A stretch of 64,000 nucleotides of DNA from Panagrolaimus kolymaensis (lineage: Eukaryota; Nematoda; Chromadorea; Rhabditida; Panagrolaimidae), in assembly GCA_028622995.1 (NCBI GenBank), contig JAJQJQ010000008.1, positions 6,200,001-6,264,000 of the forward strand. Direction: 5' to 3'. Below are positions 39,831-52,535 of the stretch, in pieces; the stretch's first letter is position 1; each line of letters starts with the position of its first letter. The position numbers and the translations under genes are program-made. Below the pieces are notes generated by a model. That model was not told the DNA's origin. It made no database searches and saw only the letters and a program-made list of their open reading frames with translations.

Positions 39831-41286
39831 GTTGGTTTTCAATCTTTTTAAAAACTTTATTTAGTAAAATTTTTTGTGGAAGGAAAATGTTAAAGTTAAA
39901 ATTTTGGTTATAAAAAAAGTTCGATATGCATCAATAAATATTAAATGAGTAATATTATAAAAAATATGACTTTTGCACTTTTATTTGCAAATTTTGCTGA
40001 ATAATTAATTTTCTAAAATTTAAGCTTTGGAGGAAGCAAAATTAAATGGTCAAAGAATAGAAACATAATTCGACTTCCAAACTTTAGAGAAAAATATTTT
40101 GCAAACTAAAAAAATAGCATCATTCTCAAAAAAAACTTTGGACATTTTGGAAGAGAGAAGATTGATAAAGATAAATTGTTTTAAGGATTTTATTTTCCTT
40201 TGTTATCCAAATATCGAAGAAAAAGACACAAAGATAGTAATGTGTGATTAGGCATATTGTCAATTACTTGTTACTTAATTTTGTGACATTTCCTCTAAGA
40301 AAGTTTTTGTTCGAACTTCCGAATGGAGCTTAACAAACTGACGTTTTACTTATTTCAACGTTCCTTAGATGGTCGAGGAACTTCGAAGTTGTCTTTAAAT
40401 TTCTGTTTAACTTATTTTATTCTCTTTTAAAATGGCAAAAAAAAAAAAAAACAGAAGCTTTTACATTTAAATTTCTTGATGGATTTTATACCTAGCTTCT
40501 TTATATAACTTCACAATTTTTCGCTTGAACTTTTTTTTATTAAATAAATTCTATTAATCAAATTATGTACGTCACAAGTCATATGTAGCTGATTCATAAA
40601 TTTTTCTTTCTCCCTATTTCTTTTGCTTTGTTAGTTTCCTATTGTCTCTGCCATTCCATATCCATTCTGTTTTTCAAGTTTTTTTCTCTCCAATTGTTGC
40701 ATTTTTTCACAAAACAATTTGTTTCTCACTCTCTCAACTCAAGCAAAGAAAAAAAAGAAAAGAAGAAGATGAGATAGCCGACCATCTCATTTCTTGCATA
40801 AAAAAGTAGAAAGTAAAAAAAGACTTTTGTCTAGTTAGTTTTTTCTTCGTCTTCGTTTTATTGCTGCTATGTACTTCTGGAAAAAAATGAAAGCTTTCTC
40901 GAACACCCGAAAAAAAAACATCCCTTCTCTTTTTCTTTTTCATTCACTTTAGGCATCAAATGCAGCAAAGCTACAACAACAGTAAAGCCATAGCCAAAGC
41001 AAGAAAGAAAGTTATAAAATGCATATAAAAAAGCTAATTTTTATTATTAAATTTTAAGTTCAAGCTTAACAACAACGAAGCAAAAAGCCCAACGCTTTCT
41101 AATTTGTTTAAAACTTATTTTTGTATGCAATTTTTACCGACCAATTTTTTTTAATATTATTTTTACAGTTGCTTTTCATTTTAACTTCTTCTAAATTGCA
41201 GCCTTTTTGAAAATTTCGTTTTCTTTCGCGCTTTCGTTTTTTTGTTTTATCTGAGATATTTGAAGTTTCATATTCATTTTTTCAAG

Positions 41287-41469
41287 GTTCATAATGGTGA
41301 TTATTTTCGATGCATTTGATGATGAAGAATCGATTCCATCCACTTCAGCTGCTTCTATATATTTAAATAATTCTTTCGATAAAATGAAATCCATTTATAA
41401 AAGAAGTAATATGGATTATTTAAATCCCTATGCAAATTATGGCTCTATTCGGCATAATAATCTTCGAAG
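41287..41469 (+). CDS. Exon of plus-strand gene; internal or alternative first exon
   Basis: The exon follows the acceptor TTTTTTCAAG and ends CGAAG|GTTAGT in phase 2; its 183 nt keep phase 2 throughout. It can be read after exon 39354-39830 or from its own ATG at 41294 (MVIIFDAFDDEESIPS). It encodes an acidic then Tyr/Asn-rich segment ending GSIRHNNLR. Joined to the common exon at 49481 it continues in frame into ESFKFIRM. No known domain seen. Confidence 0.55.
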
Positions 41470-44400
41470 GTTAGTTATAAAACTGTGTGGAACTATGAGT
41501 GGCAAAATAGGTCGAAAATTGAGTTATGAAAAAGTCACGGGTGTTAGCACAAAAATTTAACTTTAAGGTATGCCTTTAAATTTTTGAATTTAGCAAGAGG
41601 TAGTCTCTTACACGCACTTTTAACTGACATTTGAATAAATAAATATGATACATAACTGACCATTTGGTTCCAAGAAAAAGTTGAGACATTGCGTGATTTC
41701 AACGGATTTAAATTTTGCAAAGTCAAAAACATGGAAATGAATGCTGTAAAAATCCATGCAACTTCAAGCTGCCATGTGCATCCCTCTTTAAAATTAGACC
41801 TCCCTTTCGTCGATAAACATTTTTTTCCTGAAACAAAATAATTATTTTTTCTTTTTTAAATTTTTTTTGTTCCAATCATTTTTAAAGAAAAAAAGAACTT
41901 TCTTCTTTAAATTTTTCAAAAGTCATTTAATAAACTTGAAAAGTAATGAGTTTTAAAAAAAGAAGATGTTTTGTTATTTCTCCAGAGAGGAAAACTTCAT
42001 TATGTTTTGGGTCTTTAATAACTAATAACCACCACCGCCTCTGCTGCGGCTGCTCCTTCTTTTTCATCATCGTCTTTAATTTTTATGAGGGCAATATTTT
42101 TTTAAAACTATTCGTTTACGGTTTTTTTTTTCTTTCTATTTTTACCATACATAAACATTAGTGTGTCTTGATGTATCTGTGAATGTTGTTTTCATAGAAA
42201 AAAGCAGCATTTTGGTATAAAGAATTCCATTTGTTTTTGTTGCACTTTTTTTTGTTAACCATAACATTAGTTTTTTGACCACCTTTTTGAAAGTTTATTA
42301 ATTATTTATTTGCCTTTTAACAAAAAATATATATAATGTAGAGTATTTTGTAAAAAAAAAAGAGTATTGTTTAAAAAGCAAAATAAAAAGGTTAAAACAT
42401 GGTTGTTAAAAAATAGGATGAAAGTTTGTTGTTTATAGTCCCTTTTGTGTTTTTTTGCAAAACTTTAGTTTGTAGCTATTTTAGTTTTGTCTGGATTGAT
42501 CCTATTCATAATTTTCTGACTTTTAAATAATAATAAAGTTTTCAAATTTGGGATCATTCATGAACGCAAAATCAATTTTCTCTATTAAACTTACCTCTCC
42601 AGGGTAAACCAGTAATAAGCTTTTTCTTTTTTTAACGGATTTGAGGAAATATAAAAAAGGCTCACGCTTCTTCTAAAAGTTGACCTAGATCATTTGTTTT
42701 CTCGACTTATGACACCCTCCACAAATCACCACAAAAATAATTGCCTCAATTATTTTTTTTCACTCTTCATAAACTCTTCCTTCTCAACCCGTTAGCCACA
42801 CAACTCATTCAATAAGCTTTGTTGAGTTATCGCTTTTTAACAAGCTCTTCCTGTTTTTTTTCCAAAACAAAACATTCCCGTGGAAAAAAAAGTCTGTTTG
42901 CAAACCTCAAACCAAAAATAAAATGCATTCCCTCAAGCAGTGTCGTCGTCACCATTGCCGCTACCGCCGCTGTCGACGACAAACGCTTATTTTGACACCA
43001 ACAAAAAAAATATAATATTTTTGACAGAAAAAAATATATTAAATTTTTTTGGCATTAAACATTTTTGACAGATTTTTTTTTATTCTATTGCTTGCATTTC
43101 TTTGCTTTCTTTCCTTCGTGCGCTTTTTAGAAAAGAAGGATGCTAAAAGCTTCGATGACAAAAAAGGTTTAATTAAACGCGCAAATATCCAAAATAAAAA
43201 AAATTCTTTGCTCCTCGTTCATGTGTTTTTGAAGCTTTTCACACCATTTCTTTCATCGTCTTTTACTTGTAAATGCTCCGTTTTTTTTTGTTGAAGCAAA
43301 AGTATTTTTTTGCAAGGAAATAAAACTCATAAAAATGGATATAATGCCTTTAGGCGGCGGCGGCAATGTGACAAAAAAAGAATAGATAAAAGCTAACGAA
43401 AAAAAAATATAAGAAGAGATGGTGATGAGTGGTGACTTTTGAGTTGTCATTTTGGCGCCCTCAAAAATATATAAAAGGAAAACATAAAAAAATAAGTTTG
43501 ACTTTCTCCCTTTTTGTTCCTGATGATGCAAAGTTGATAGGTTTTTTGGACATAGAAGCATTGGACCGAGGTTATCAAAAAATATAAATATTCGAACTCT
43601 GATTATTTTTGCCTTTTTTTAAATTTTTTCTTTTCTTTCAATGCTATTTTCTCTGTTTCAAGCTATTTGTAGCTTCTCAAACGGCCTATAGTTTTTATTA
43701 TTATTCTTTTTTACTTATAAAATCCTTTACGCTTTCTCATTTTCCAAAGTCTTCTTCCTCGCTTTCATGATTTTACGATTTGTAAACTATACCATTATAA
43801 AATTTCTGTTTTTTTCAAAACCATAAAAAACCTTTTTCTTCCAAATTAGAGCTGTTTTTTGATTTATTTCTTTATTCTTACGTTTAAAAAAAAGGTTATA
43901 TTTATGCTTTAAAAGCCAGCATAGTATTACACTGTCAGATGAGAATCCTTAACCTGATGTTACACAATGGTTTATATAAAATGGGACAACATTTAGAAAA
44001 ACTTTTCACACCTTTATTTAAGAATCGTAAAGTTTCCAATTTTTTTTACAATAGCTTTTTTGTTTACTCTAAATTTTGTATTAAAAGCAATAAAATATTT
44101 GTATCACTTTTTTGAGGTGCGACATTTTAAAAATTTCTGAGACTTTCCCATCATTTCTATTTTTTGAGGGAGAATATAATAATAAATACAAATTATTTAA
44201 AAAATAATTAAACTAAATTTTAAAAGTTTTACTTTTTACATTTTTTTCTGTTTTCTGATACGAGATATTTAATAATTTTTTAATTGTTATTTTACTTGGA
44301 GGCCTAAAAAAGAGAATGGAAATTTTTACGCCGAGGCATGCAACGACTCGGGATTCTAGAACCATAAAAAAATAATCTTTACGATTTTCATCTTTAAAAA

Positions 44401-46872
44401 ACTATTTTGTTTTAAAAATCTAAGAAACCTCCAAATTTAGTTTATTCGTTTGATTTATAGTTAAACATAATTGAAGCCTTTTTGTTTTGTTTTATTTCTT
44501 CCATTGAAAAAAAGTAAGAATAAAAAATTAAAATTTTTTTAAACGTTTTATTTTATTCTTGCTCCTCCATCTTTTTTCTTTTTTGAAAAAACAAATAACC
44601 TCAAATGACCGCCTTCAAGCTGCTTTTGGAGTTCCGTTTTATTTTCTTTTTTTTTCAATTCCTAAATGTTTGCATTAAATTTAAAATCAAAGAATAAAAA
44701 ATATATTTCATTCAAGCATTAATTTTTTGTTTCTTTTTTTATAAATAAAATATATTTTTGGGAGGTTTGCGTAAAAAATGCGTTCAAGCGCAAGTGATTT
44801 TTTTTATTTTAAGAAACTTTTTGGACCCTAAACACGGCAGCTGGCCCACCACTTCAAAAAATGGGAAGCCCACAACTTTTTAAGGAGGATGAGAGCATTC
44901 AAGTGCACAATTTCTCTTTTGTTTTTTTTTCTCCTCTCTATGGCTTTTTGGTTTTGTCCGGGATTCTTGCATGGAATTTTTTTTTTAATATTTCGGTAAG
45001 GTTAGTTAAAACTTTGTGTTTTGGAATGTCTTTGAATTTATGAAACCTAAAGGCCTTACAAAAAAATCATTGACTTGACTTGCCATTTGACGTCGAAGGA
45101 CATGTTTGGAAAGCATGAATATGTTCCACTTTAAAAGATTGAAAGCTTTTTTAGAAACATTCTTTGAATTATGACTTGTAAACTTATTGGCCGAGCTAAA
45201 ACTTGCAAGAATTTTGCAAAAAAAATATTTTGAACCCATCCTTTCTCTCTTTCTCACTCGTCCACAAATTCCTTGGAACTATGTCAAAAAAACATATGTT
45301 TTACACAAACCTTTTTTTGGAGGAACAGCAACATTATTTCCTGTTTCCATATTTTTTCTTCCATGTTTCATTTTTGCTTTTTCGAGCAAGAAGTAAGCGA
45401 CAAAAAAATTGCAATCTTTTTTAAACCGCTTGTCTCATCATCATTTGAGTGTGTGTCTTCTTCCTCTTCATGGTCCCTCCAATTCTTAATGCCTGCCAAA
45501 ATGACAAACAATCACGACATATCTTTTTATTTCTTGCTTTTAAGTTTATTTTAATTATAAAAATGAGATCTTTTTTGTTTTTTTAAATATTTTTTCATTT
45601 TTCTTTCAACCGCAAAAAGAAAGAGTGAGGGAGTAGAAAGGGAAAACAACTTATGATCAATCTGTCAAATTTTTTTATGATAGATATTTCATAATTGGAC
45701 AGAAACAGCAGTTGTTTTGAGATCATTTTAAAGCTTTTCAATAATGGCAATGTTTGTCAAATGAAAATTCAAATACATAATATAACTTTTATTTATTATG
45801 ATTTATTACTTTTTAAAGTTATAAAAGATTACATCTTTATTGTTTTGTTGCATCTTTTCTGACTTTTTATGATTTTTGTTATTTCATTTTCTGTTAAGAG
45901 CTGTTATAATTTTAAAAGCAATCAAAATTAAGGATATATTTGTGGATTTTTTTCACCAGAAAAAATACTTACATTTATTTTTAAAATGCTCAAATCAATC
46001 TTTGGGACTATTCATTTGGGATTTTTATTTTCATTGATGACCTTTTTTAGTTTTTGAAAGTTCATAACTTATCTCATATTCTGATTCCATAACTAACTTT
46101 CAACGCCCGATAAAAACGTGCCAAAAGTAACGCATAGTTTTTTTTGTCGCTCGCCTCTTCTTCTTGCTTTTTTTCTGCAAATATTTATTTTTGCTTGCTT
46201 TTTTTTCAATGACGTCTTCCTCTTCAATTTTGCATCAGACACAAAAAATGAAGATAGCTACCTTTTTTGGAAGGCAAAAAGACATAAGATGAATTTTAAA
46301 TTAATCTTCAAAAGTTATTAGTGTGGCTCAAAAGTTTCAAACTTAAAATTCTTTAGGTGGTTTTTCTTAGTTGAATTTCTCTCTCTTTTGCTCTAACTTG
46401 AATATCCATCCATCTCTATGTGAAAAGTCTAAAATGCTTAAGGTTAATAATACCCATGAAAAGTCTGTGTACTTGAAAAATATACTCAAAGTATCATTTT
46501 CTCAACAAAAAAAAGAATGGAGAAACAACAATATTTTTTTACCATTAACGTTTATCGTGGGAAACAACCGCTTTTTGGTTTTCACTTTTTCTTTTCTTTA
46601 CCTTTTTAGAAATTCAAATATTTACATTTTTTGACGTATTTCTTTCTTTTGCGAGTATTTTTTTTACAAAACTTTTTCTTATTTGTTAAAAAAATTTAAG
46701 GAATTTTGTTACAAGAATCAACACGAAGGATTTTGTTTCTTCCGAAAATCGCCACCTTCAATAAAAATAGATAGCCCGAATGTAGTGATATTTATTTTTA
46801 TAAGCTTCGTTTTGCTGAAGCTTTAATTAACTTCACACAAAGCATTTTTATCATATTAATTAAATTTATGAA
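41470..46872 (+). other. Long intron or promoter region of the plus-strand gene
   Basis: AT-rich, with a few isolated GC-rich CGN/GCN triplet patches (for example 42930-42985) that do not form exons with good splice sites. No RNA gene or mobile element recognised. Confidence 0.4.
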
Positions 46873-46919
46873 ATGGGTATTTTTGTTCTTAATGTGCCAG
46901 ATCACGAAAAAGCTATGAG
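46873..46919 (+). CDS. Putative alternative first exon (MGIFVLNVPDHEKAM)
   Basis: ATG at 46873 with an in-frame stop four codons upstream, 47 nt of open frame, and a donor AG|GTAATC at 46920. It ends in phase 2, like the other candidate first exons, so joining to 49481 gives AGT (Ser) then ESFKFIRM in frame. Short, so chance cannot be excluded. Confidence 0.35.
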
Positions 46920-47884
46920 GTAATCTATTTTTTCTTTCACCTATGTTTTTTACTCGGAGTCACGTTGCGGAAATATTACAAGTTCAGGGTTTAAAAAAAT
47001 TATAAAAAAACTATTGCAATCAAAATTATGAATAATAAATGTGCATATAGAAATAAAATTTCCTCGAACCCTGTCTTTAGCTAGTTTACATTTTTGGTAT
47101 CTCTGATATAAGTTCCATCTTCTCCATTTCATTGAACATTCAAACCAGATAATTTTCTGTTTACAGAAGAAAAAAAACAGACATTCTTCAAAAATTTCTA
47201 ATTTAATTTACACCTAACTTCTCTCTTTTTTTCTTCTCTTTCATTTAAGGGATAAAAAGCTATTCTTTATCATTTCATTTTTCTTCTTCTTGTAAACCCA
47301 AAAAGCTTCTTCAAGCTTCGATAAAAAATAAATTAAGTTTGTTCCCGATGACAAAGTTTTTTTTATCTATAAAAAAATGCACTTTGCAGCGGGCAAAAAA
47401 AAAACAAATTTTATACAAAAAAATTTAGTTGAATCCATGTTTTTTCCTTTTTGCAATTTTAAAACATTTTTTCATTATCTTTTTTAACGGTGAAAAAAAT
47501 TTCCAACGATACTCAAAATCTTGGGTTTATTTAATTTTTTTTCTTGTGGAAGGAAGAAGAAAAGCTTTTTATGATGTGGATGAGAAGGACGAAAAAAAAA
47601 TATATTTTGGACCGAAACAAATCGAATTTTGTTTTTTTTTTCTTCAAGTTTTTCCTTCTTATTTCTCTCAAATAAGGAAAAAAACAACACATAAAGTAAT
47701 AGAGTTGTTAAAGTAAAATTTTTAAAAGTGACTAACTGACGAATACTTCTCCTTCTGTCTCCTCACTTTTCTCTTCCTCATTGTTGTTCTTCTATCAGCG
47801 GTGCGTCCAAGGAATTTTATTTTCAAAAATAAAATATTTTGATTTTGTAAAACTGTATAAATTTTTAAAAAAAATCGCTTAAAA

Positions 47885-47922
47885 ATGATGAGAAATAATT
47901 TTGGAATGACTAGTTTGTTAAG
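47885..47922 (+). CDS. Putative alternative first exon (MMRNNFGMTSLL)
   Basis: Two consecutive ATGs, 38 nt, then a near-perfect donor AG|GTAAGT. Ends in phase 2 and reads in frame into the common exon at 49481. Very short, so this rests on the strong donor and the shared phase. Confidence 0.35.
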
Positions 47923-49188
47923 GTAAGTTAGACCTTCAAATTGCTGCCAGTACTGCCAAGGGCAGAAGAAAAACAGTAGACATATAACTTTTAGTTTTTT
48001 TTTGCAACTTTTTGTTTTTTGAGCTGAAAAAAATGATTATAAAAATCCTCAAAAAATCATGTTATTCGAAGTTCGAACAATATTAAAAAAAAAGGTAAAA
48101 TATTTCATTTCCTAATCAATCATTTATTTTTCTTGACAATTTGATAGATTTTTTTACGTTTTTTTTCCTGAGATGTCGCTTGTCAGATCAATTTTTGATT
48201 GAAACAAGCATGTTTTTGTCGAAGGCAAAAATATATAACAAGGTTGCGACTTTATTGCTTGTTAAAGTATAGCGTTTGTTTGGACCAAAAACTCTGTTAA
48301 AATACAGCCAAAAACTTTCATATACTCAAAATTACTAAAACTAAATAATAAAAATCCTACCAGATAAAAATTTCCGTAAAAACCTATAAATGTTTTTTCT
48401 CCTAAAAAAAGCACCTGTTTGAAAATTGTTAAATGAAAATTACAAAATCCGTTTTTTTCTTCCGCCCAAAATTTGAATCTTAAAAGCTGTAATCATCGTT
48501 TCCAAAATCTTGAAATGATTAGCAATATATTACTTTTTCCATTATCCTCACTTGAGCAGCTTTATGTAATTTGACTTGTCAAAAAGATGCTCATAATCAT
48601 CAAAATGACGCCTTTGTTTCATCTTCCATCATAAAAAAATATATAAATTTGTCCAGTCTCAAAATGCAAAAAAGCTAAGAAAAAAATGCAACACCAGGTG
48701 CTGTTGGTGATGATGGTAGGAAAAACACCACCACGGCTACCGCTACCACCAACCTAGCAGCAGCATGTGCTATTTGTTAACTTTTCATTTTCATTTTAAT
48801 TTGGCCGTTAGTGTTTTTTTCTACTCCTCCATTTTTTTCTTGTCATTTAAAAAAAATTGAAGATTTATTACTTAAAACTTTTTTTGGTTTCTATAAAAAA
48901 ACAACAATCGTTTTGTGGACTCGCAGCTACAATTTTTCATTATTAACTTTATTTTCCAAAAAAAATTAATAATCAAAGGTTTATTATTCTTTCTTTTTTT
49001 CTTTATAAAAAAAAGAAAGCGCCTATTTTTGCTTACTTCAAAGTGGTCATTAACTCTCTCAATTTAAAAAACCTTCACCAACCAACTGCTTTTATTGGAG
49101 TTGCATACCTTTCTTTCTTTTTACTTTTTTATGTATACTTCTGGAAAAAATAAAATTTTTGTATTCTTTTAAAAAGTAATTTAAAAAA

Positions 49189-50236
49189 ATGGATAAAAAA
49201 CTTTCAAATTTATTTAATCTTGATGAAAATAATCCATATATTATTGATTATATTAAAAAATATGTTGAGCAACGGTAAGGCTTTCTTTATCCATAGCTTC
49301 AATTCTTTAGAGAATTTGAATCCCAATGGAATTATTAAAAAAAAAACTCTTTAATAAAATAAAATAAAATGTAAACAAACTTTAACACTTTGCCTAAAGC
49401 GAAGAATCTTACAGGGGGAAAACACGTAGGAATACGGTAACATTGTTTTGTTGCACAAACTAAAAGTTCGGTTTTTTTAGTGAATCATTTAAATTTATTC
49501 GAATGACGGATGATATCCAGTCTATGTCCAGTTATCTAAATGATATACGAATATGTTTTATTGCAATTACCGTAACAATTTATGTTGTATTAATATGCTT
49601 ATTTATAGTATTTTGTGTTAGAAGAAATAGGAGAAATGTTAATGGTGGAAATACAAGAAGGCCAAGATCACAATGGGATTACCCGGTATGTACGATATCA
49701 TAATAGCAAGCTTCAATTCTTCGTTGTTTTTAAAAATTTCTTAACGCCAAATGCAATCTTTCGACTAATTTTTTAAAACAAAATTTTTTTAGACAGAAAA
49801 TCAAAATCCGGGTCAAACAGATGATTTAGTATCAGTAAGATCGGATGGTCAAGCGGGTTTAAGTAGTGGAATAACAGCAACTCCAGCAGTACCATCATAT
49901 ATGGGACGAAATCATCATCGACCTCCAACATTTATGAGACATGGCTTACAAATGAATCATGCACAACAAACAACTCGATTAGTGGCGGATAATAATGACG
50001 GTACTGTTAAACATCAACTAACTACTGCTAATACCACTTCATCATCTGCTACTAATCCTACTAATAATAATATTGGATTTTCATTACAAAATTTACCATC
50101 AAAGCATAGTGAGCTTAATGGCAATGGTATTACAGGAAGTGGGGATGAAAATTCTGGACGTTCTATGGATCGAACAATAACATCTGGTGGTGGTGGAATA
50201 TCAGCTAAACATAAAGAAGCAATAAGTGGTATATAA
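49189..50236 (+). CDS. Single-pass membrane protein with long cytoplasmic tail (244-aa isoform)
   Basis: Exons 49189-49274, 49481-49685 and 49793-50236 with good donors (CG|GTAAGG, CG|GTATGT) and TTTTTTTAG acceptors; 244 aa. There is an in-frame TAA at 49177, so the ATG at 49189 is a genuine candidate start. No signal peptide is seen. Residues about 51-75 are a single hydrophobic segment followed at once by VRRNRR, placing the N-terminus outside or in the lumen and the tail in the cytoplasm. The tail is Asn/Thr/Ser/Gly-rich and disordered (SVRSDGQAGLSSG, RNHHRPP). This topology is shared by small channel accessory subunits, but I see no KCNE signature and do not assign a family. The middle exon is probably shared by isoforms starting further upstream. 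Confidence 0.72.
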
Positions 50237-50959
50237 CATTTTTTTAAATTGTTTAATTAAATTGTTGCATTTGTTAGAAGAACATCATGTTTAATATTTT
50301 CATGTATGTTAGTCAAAGAAGCATGAAACAAATACATAAAAAAAAACCAGACATTACTGTATCATAATCTAATCTTGTAATCATTTGAATACCAAGTATT
50401 CTTCATCTCTCATTCTTCTAGTCTTTTCCTTCCAATATCTTCAAATCCAAACCATTAATAATTGTGCTATGAAAACCTTTGATTATTTTTTATTACAATT
50501 CCTCTCTATTTCAAGTGCCTTGTCTCTAATTTTAAAAATATAGTTTACTTTTTGGTTTAAAAAATCAGTTAATTTTCTCGCGTTAAAGTCTCAATTAATC
50601 AAAAAATCTCTCTTTATTAATGCAGCTTATTCCAAAGCTTAAGTGCAATGGGAAATTTTTCTCACGTTTATTTGATAACCTTATATAGTTATTTTCAAAG
50701 CTCTCAATATTTTTACCAAGTTTTATAACGTTAAATTTAAAGAAAATGCAATTTGTTGTTAAATCATAAAAAAAGATAAATAAAAACATAAATACTTGAA
50801 GAATAAACATTGGAATTTATTAATAAAATAATAACCCTTTAACAAGAGATTAAGACAATCTGCATTATAAACAACACAAAAAAGATTGAAATATTGATGC
50901 AGAAAGAAAAAAGAAAACAAGCATAAAAATAATAAAGTGAAAAGAGACTTGTAATTTAT
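50237..50959. other. Convergent 3' flanks of the membrane-protein gene and p23
   Basis: The plus-strand gene and the minus-strand p23 gene end towards each other here. AT-rich. No coding exon seen. Confidence 0.55.
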
Positions 50960-51789
50960 TTAAGCTTTTGAGGTCGTCGGTTCATCAGCATCTGCAAGTT
51001 CAGGCATGTCTTCTTCTTCTTCTTCACCATCATCACCGCCTTCAGGAAGATCCATATCACCGAAATTTTGTCCACCAGCACCGCCCATCATAGAACTAAA
51101 ATCAAAGTCATTTCCAGCGCCGCCACCACCGAAATCAAAGTTCATTCCTTCTGGAAGGGCACCAGCTTGTTCCTAAAATAATGTCATATTAGTTTTTTCC
51201 TTCGATGCTTTGAAAATCCACCTCATCGTCTTCATCGACCCATTTGTTGAAATCAACCTTTATCCATTGTACCTAAAAATGAAATTTGTTAGATATCGGT
51301 ATGCAAAGGAAACGAAACAAAAGAAAAAGTCGTTCAAAGGCTATTAATATTCTAGCTATTAGCTTCTAATGTAAACACACAAGGTAACTTGTTAACAACA
51401 GAAGATAAAGCAACCAAAGTTGTAAAAAGTTAATGAATAACATAAGCAGTAATAAGGTTTGATTTTTGAAGAATTTATAGTAACAGAAAGATTCATACCT
51501 TTTGAGTATCCTTGAGTAGACGAGGCCACCATTCTTCTTTTTCTTTAGGAATAATAAGTTCAACATGACGAGCAGTGGGAATTCGACGGACATCAGAACC
51601 ATTCAATCCATCAAATAATTCAAGTTCAGCTTCATATTTGGTGCCTTCTTTGTTTGATCCTTGAATTTGAAATTTGCTTCCTTCAATTTTGAGCAGAGAA
51701 ACGTTCATGTCGTCGACTTCAACGGTCAAAAGAAGTTTGTCTGAACGTTGAGCCCAGTAGATCATTGGATGTTTTGTTGTTGATGCCAT
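50960..51789 (-). CDS. daf-41: p23 / PTGES3-type Hsp90 co-chaperone
   Basis: Three exons: 51789-51499, 51272-51222 and 51172-50960; 184 aa. Residues 1 to about 107 form a CS domain (HPMIYWAQRSDKLLLTVEV ... RHVELIIPKEKEEWWPRLLKD). It is followed by the p23 signature QWIKVDFNKWVDEDDE, which contacts Hsp90 and clients, and by a Gly/Phe/Asp-rich and strongly acidic tail (GEEEEEDMPELADADEP). The family stabilises the ATP-bound closed state of Hsp90 in the cytosol and nucleus. Length is close to other animal p23 proteins. The symbol is that of the C. elegans orthologue, by family recognition. A splice-acceptor-like TTTTTTAG lies 19 nt before the ATG. Confidence 0.93.
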
Positions 51790-51808
51790 AATTATATATG
51801 AAACAATC

Positions 51809-51810
51809 CT
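51809..51810 (-). promoter_or_regulatory. Possible SL trans-splice acceptor of the p23 gene
   Basis: CTTCTTTTTTAG followed by GATTG lies 19 nt upstream of the p23 ATG with no visible donor close by. In nematodes such a site directly before a start codon is commonly a spliced-leader acceptor. A 5'UTR intron is the alternative. Confidence 0.4.
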
Positions 51811-52535
51811 AAAAAAGAAGAATGATTAGTAACTATGTAAGAGAGGCAAACGAAAATTTTTTATTAAAAAACGCGGTAAAAAATGGAGAAGAACGAGGAT
51901 TGAATAAGGAATATAAAAAGGCGAAGAGAGAGAAAGGTGCATATCGCCAAAAAAGATTCTTCTGGAAATGATGACTCTAAGAAGTAAACGATAGAGAAGA
52001 TAAGAAGAGTGCTGATTCACGTTTACGCAATATAATAAAAACACAAGAAAAAAGCTAAATAACAGGTATCAAAAGTGATACAAAACTAATAAGAAAATGT
52101 TGAAGCTTTAAAGGTTTCAAAATAAGCTAAAAATTAGAAACCAAGGGAAGGAAAATGCTTTGGATAAGATAGTGATAACAAGGAGAAGCGAATTAGGTAA
52201 AGACATAAGCAAAAAGAAACATATAATTAAGGAATCTTTATGCCGGCTGAGGAGAAATAATCAAGAAAAAAAATGGTTGCTTATGCAGCTAAAACGCTCA
52301 AACTAAATTGCAGCAAGAAAAAGCAAGAAGAAGAAAAAAAGCATCACTGCCATGCGAAGGAAGGTTCTGGAAGGAATATATTTAACTTTCTCATGTGTGG
52401 CATAAAAAGGAGCTTTGAAATTTGCCGAATTTTTTCGTGAAAGTTTTCATACTTTTTTAAGACTGACTTTAATTTTTAATGTTGTGTCAATTTTTAAAAA
52501 GCAAAATTTATTCACAAAGTTACAAACAGAATAAA
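51811..52535. other. Spacer between p23 5' end and carboxylesterase 3' end
   Basis: Tandem minus-strand genes are separated by about 0.7 kb. It contains the p23 promoter and, at its right end, the esterase polyadenylation signal. Only short spurious frames otherwise. Confidence 0.55.
52507..52512 (-). terminator. Polyadenylation signal of the carboxylesterase gene
   Basis: AATAAA on the minus strand about 24 nt after the esterase stop codon. Confidence 0.55.

Noticed and set aside
44861..45000. Possible further first exon (MGSPQLFKEDES...) ending AG|GTTAGT in phase 2
   Set aside because: Phase fits the pattern, but the middle is Phe-rich low-quality sequence and a better donor (GTAAGG at 44996) would break the phase.
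49177..49189. Treating the 49189 exon as internal, joined to the exon ending 41469
   Set aside because: An in-frame TAA at 49177 and a poor acceptor rule it out; the ATG at 49189 is better read as a start.
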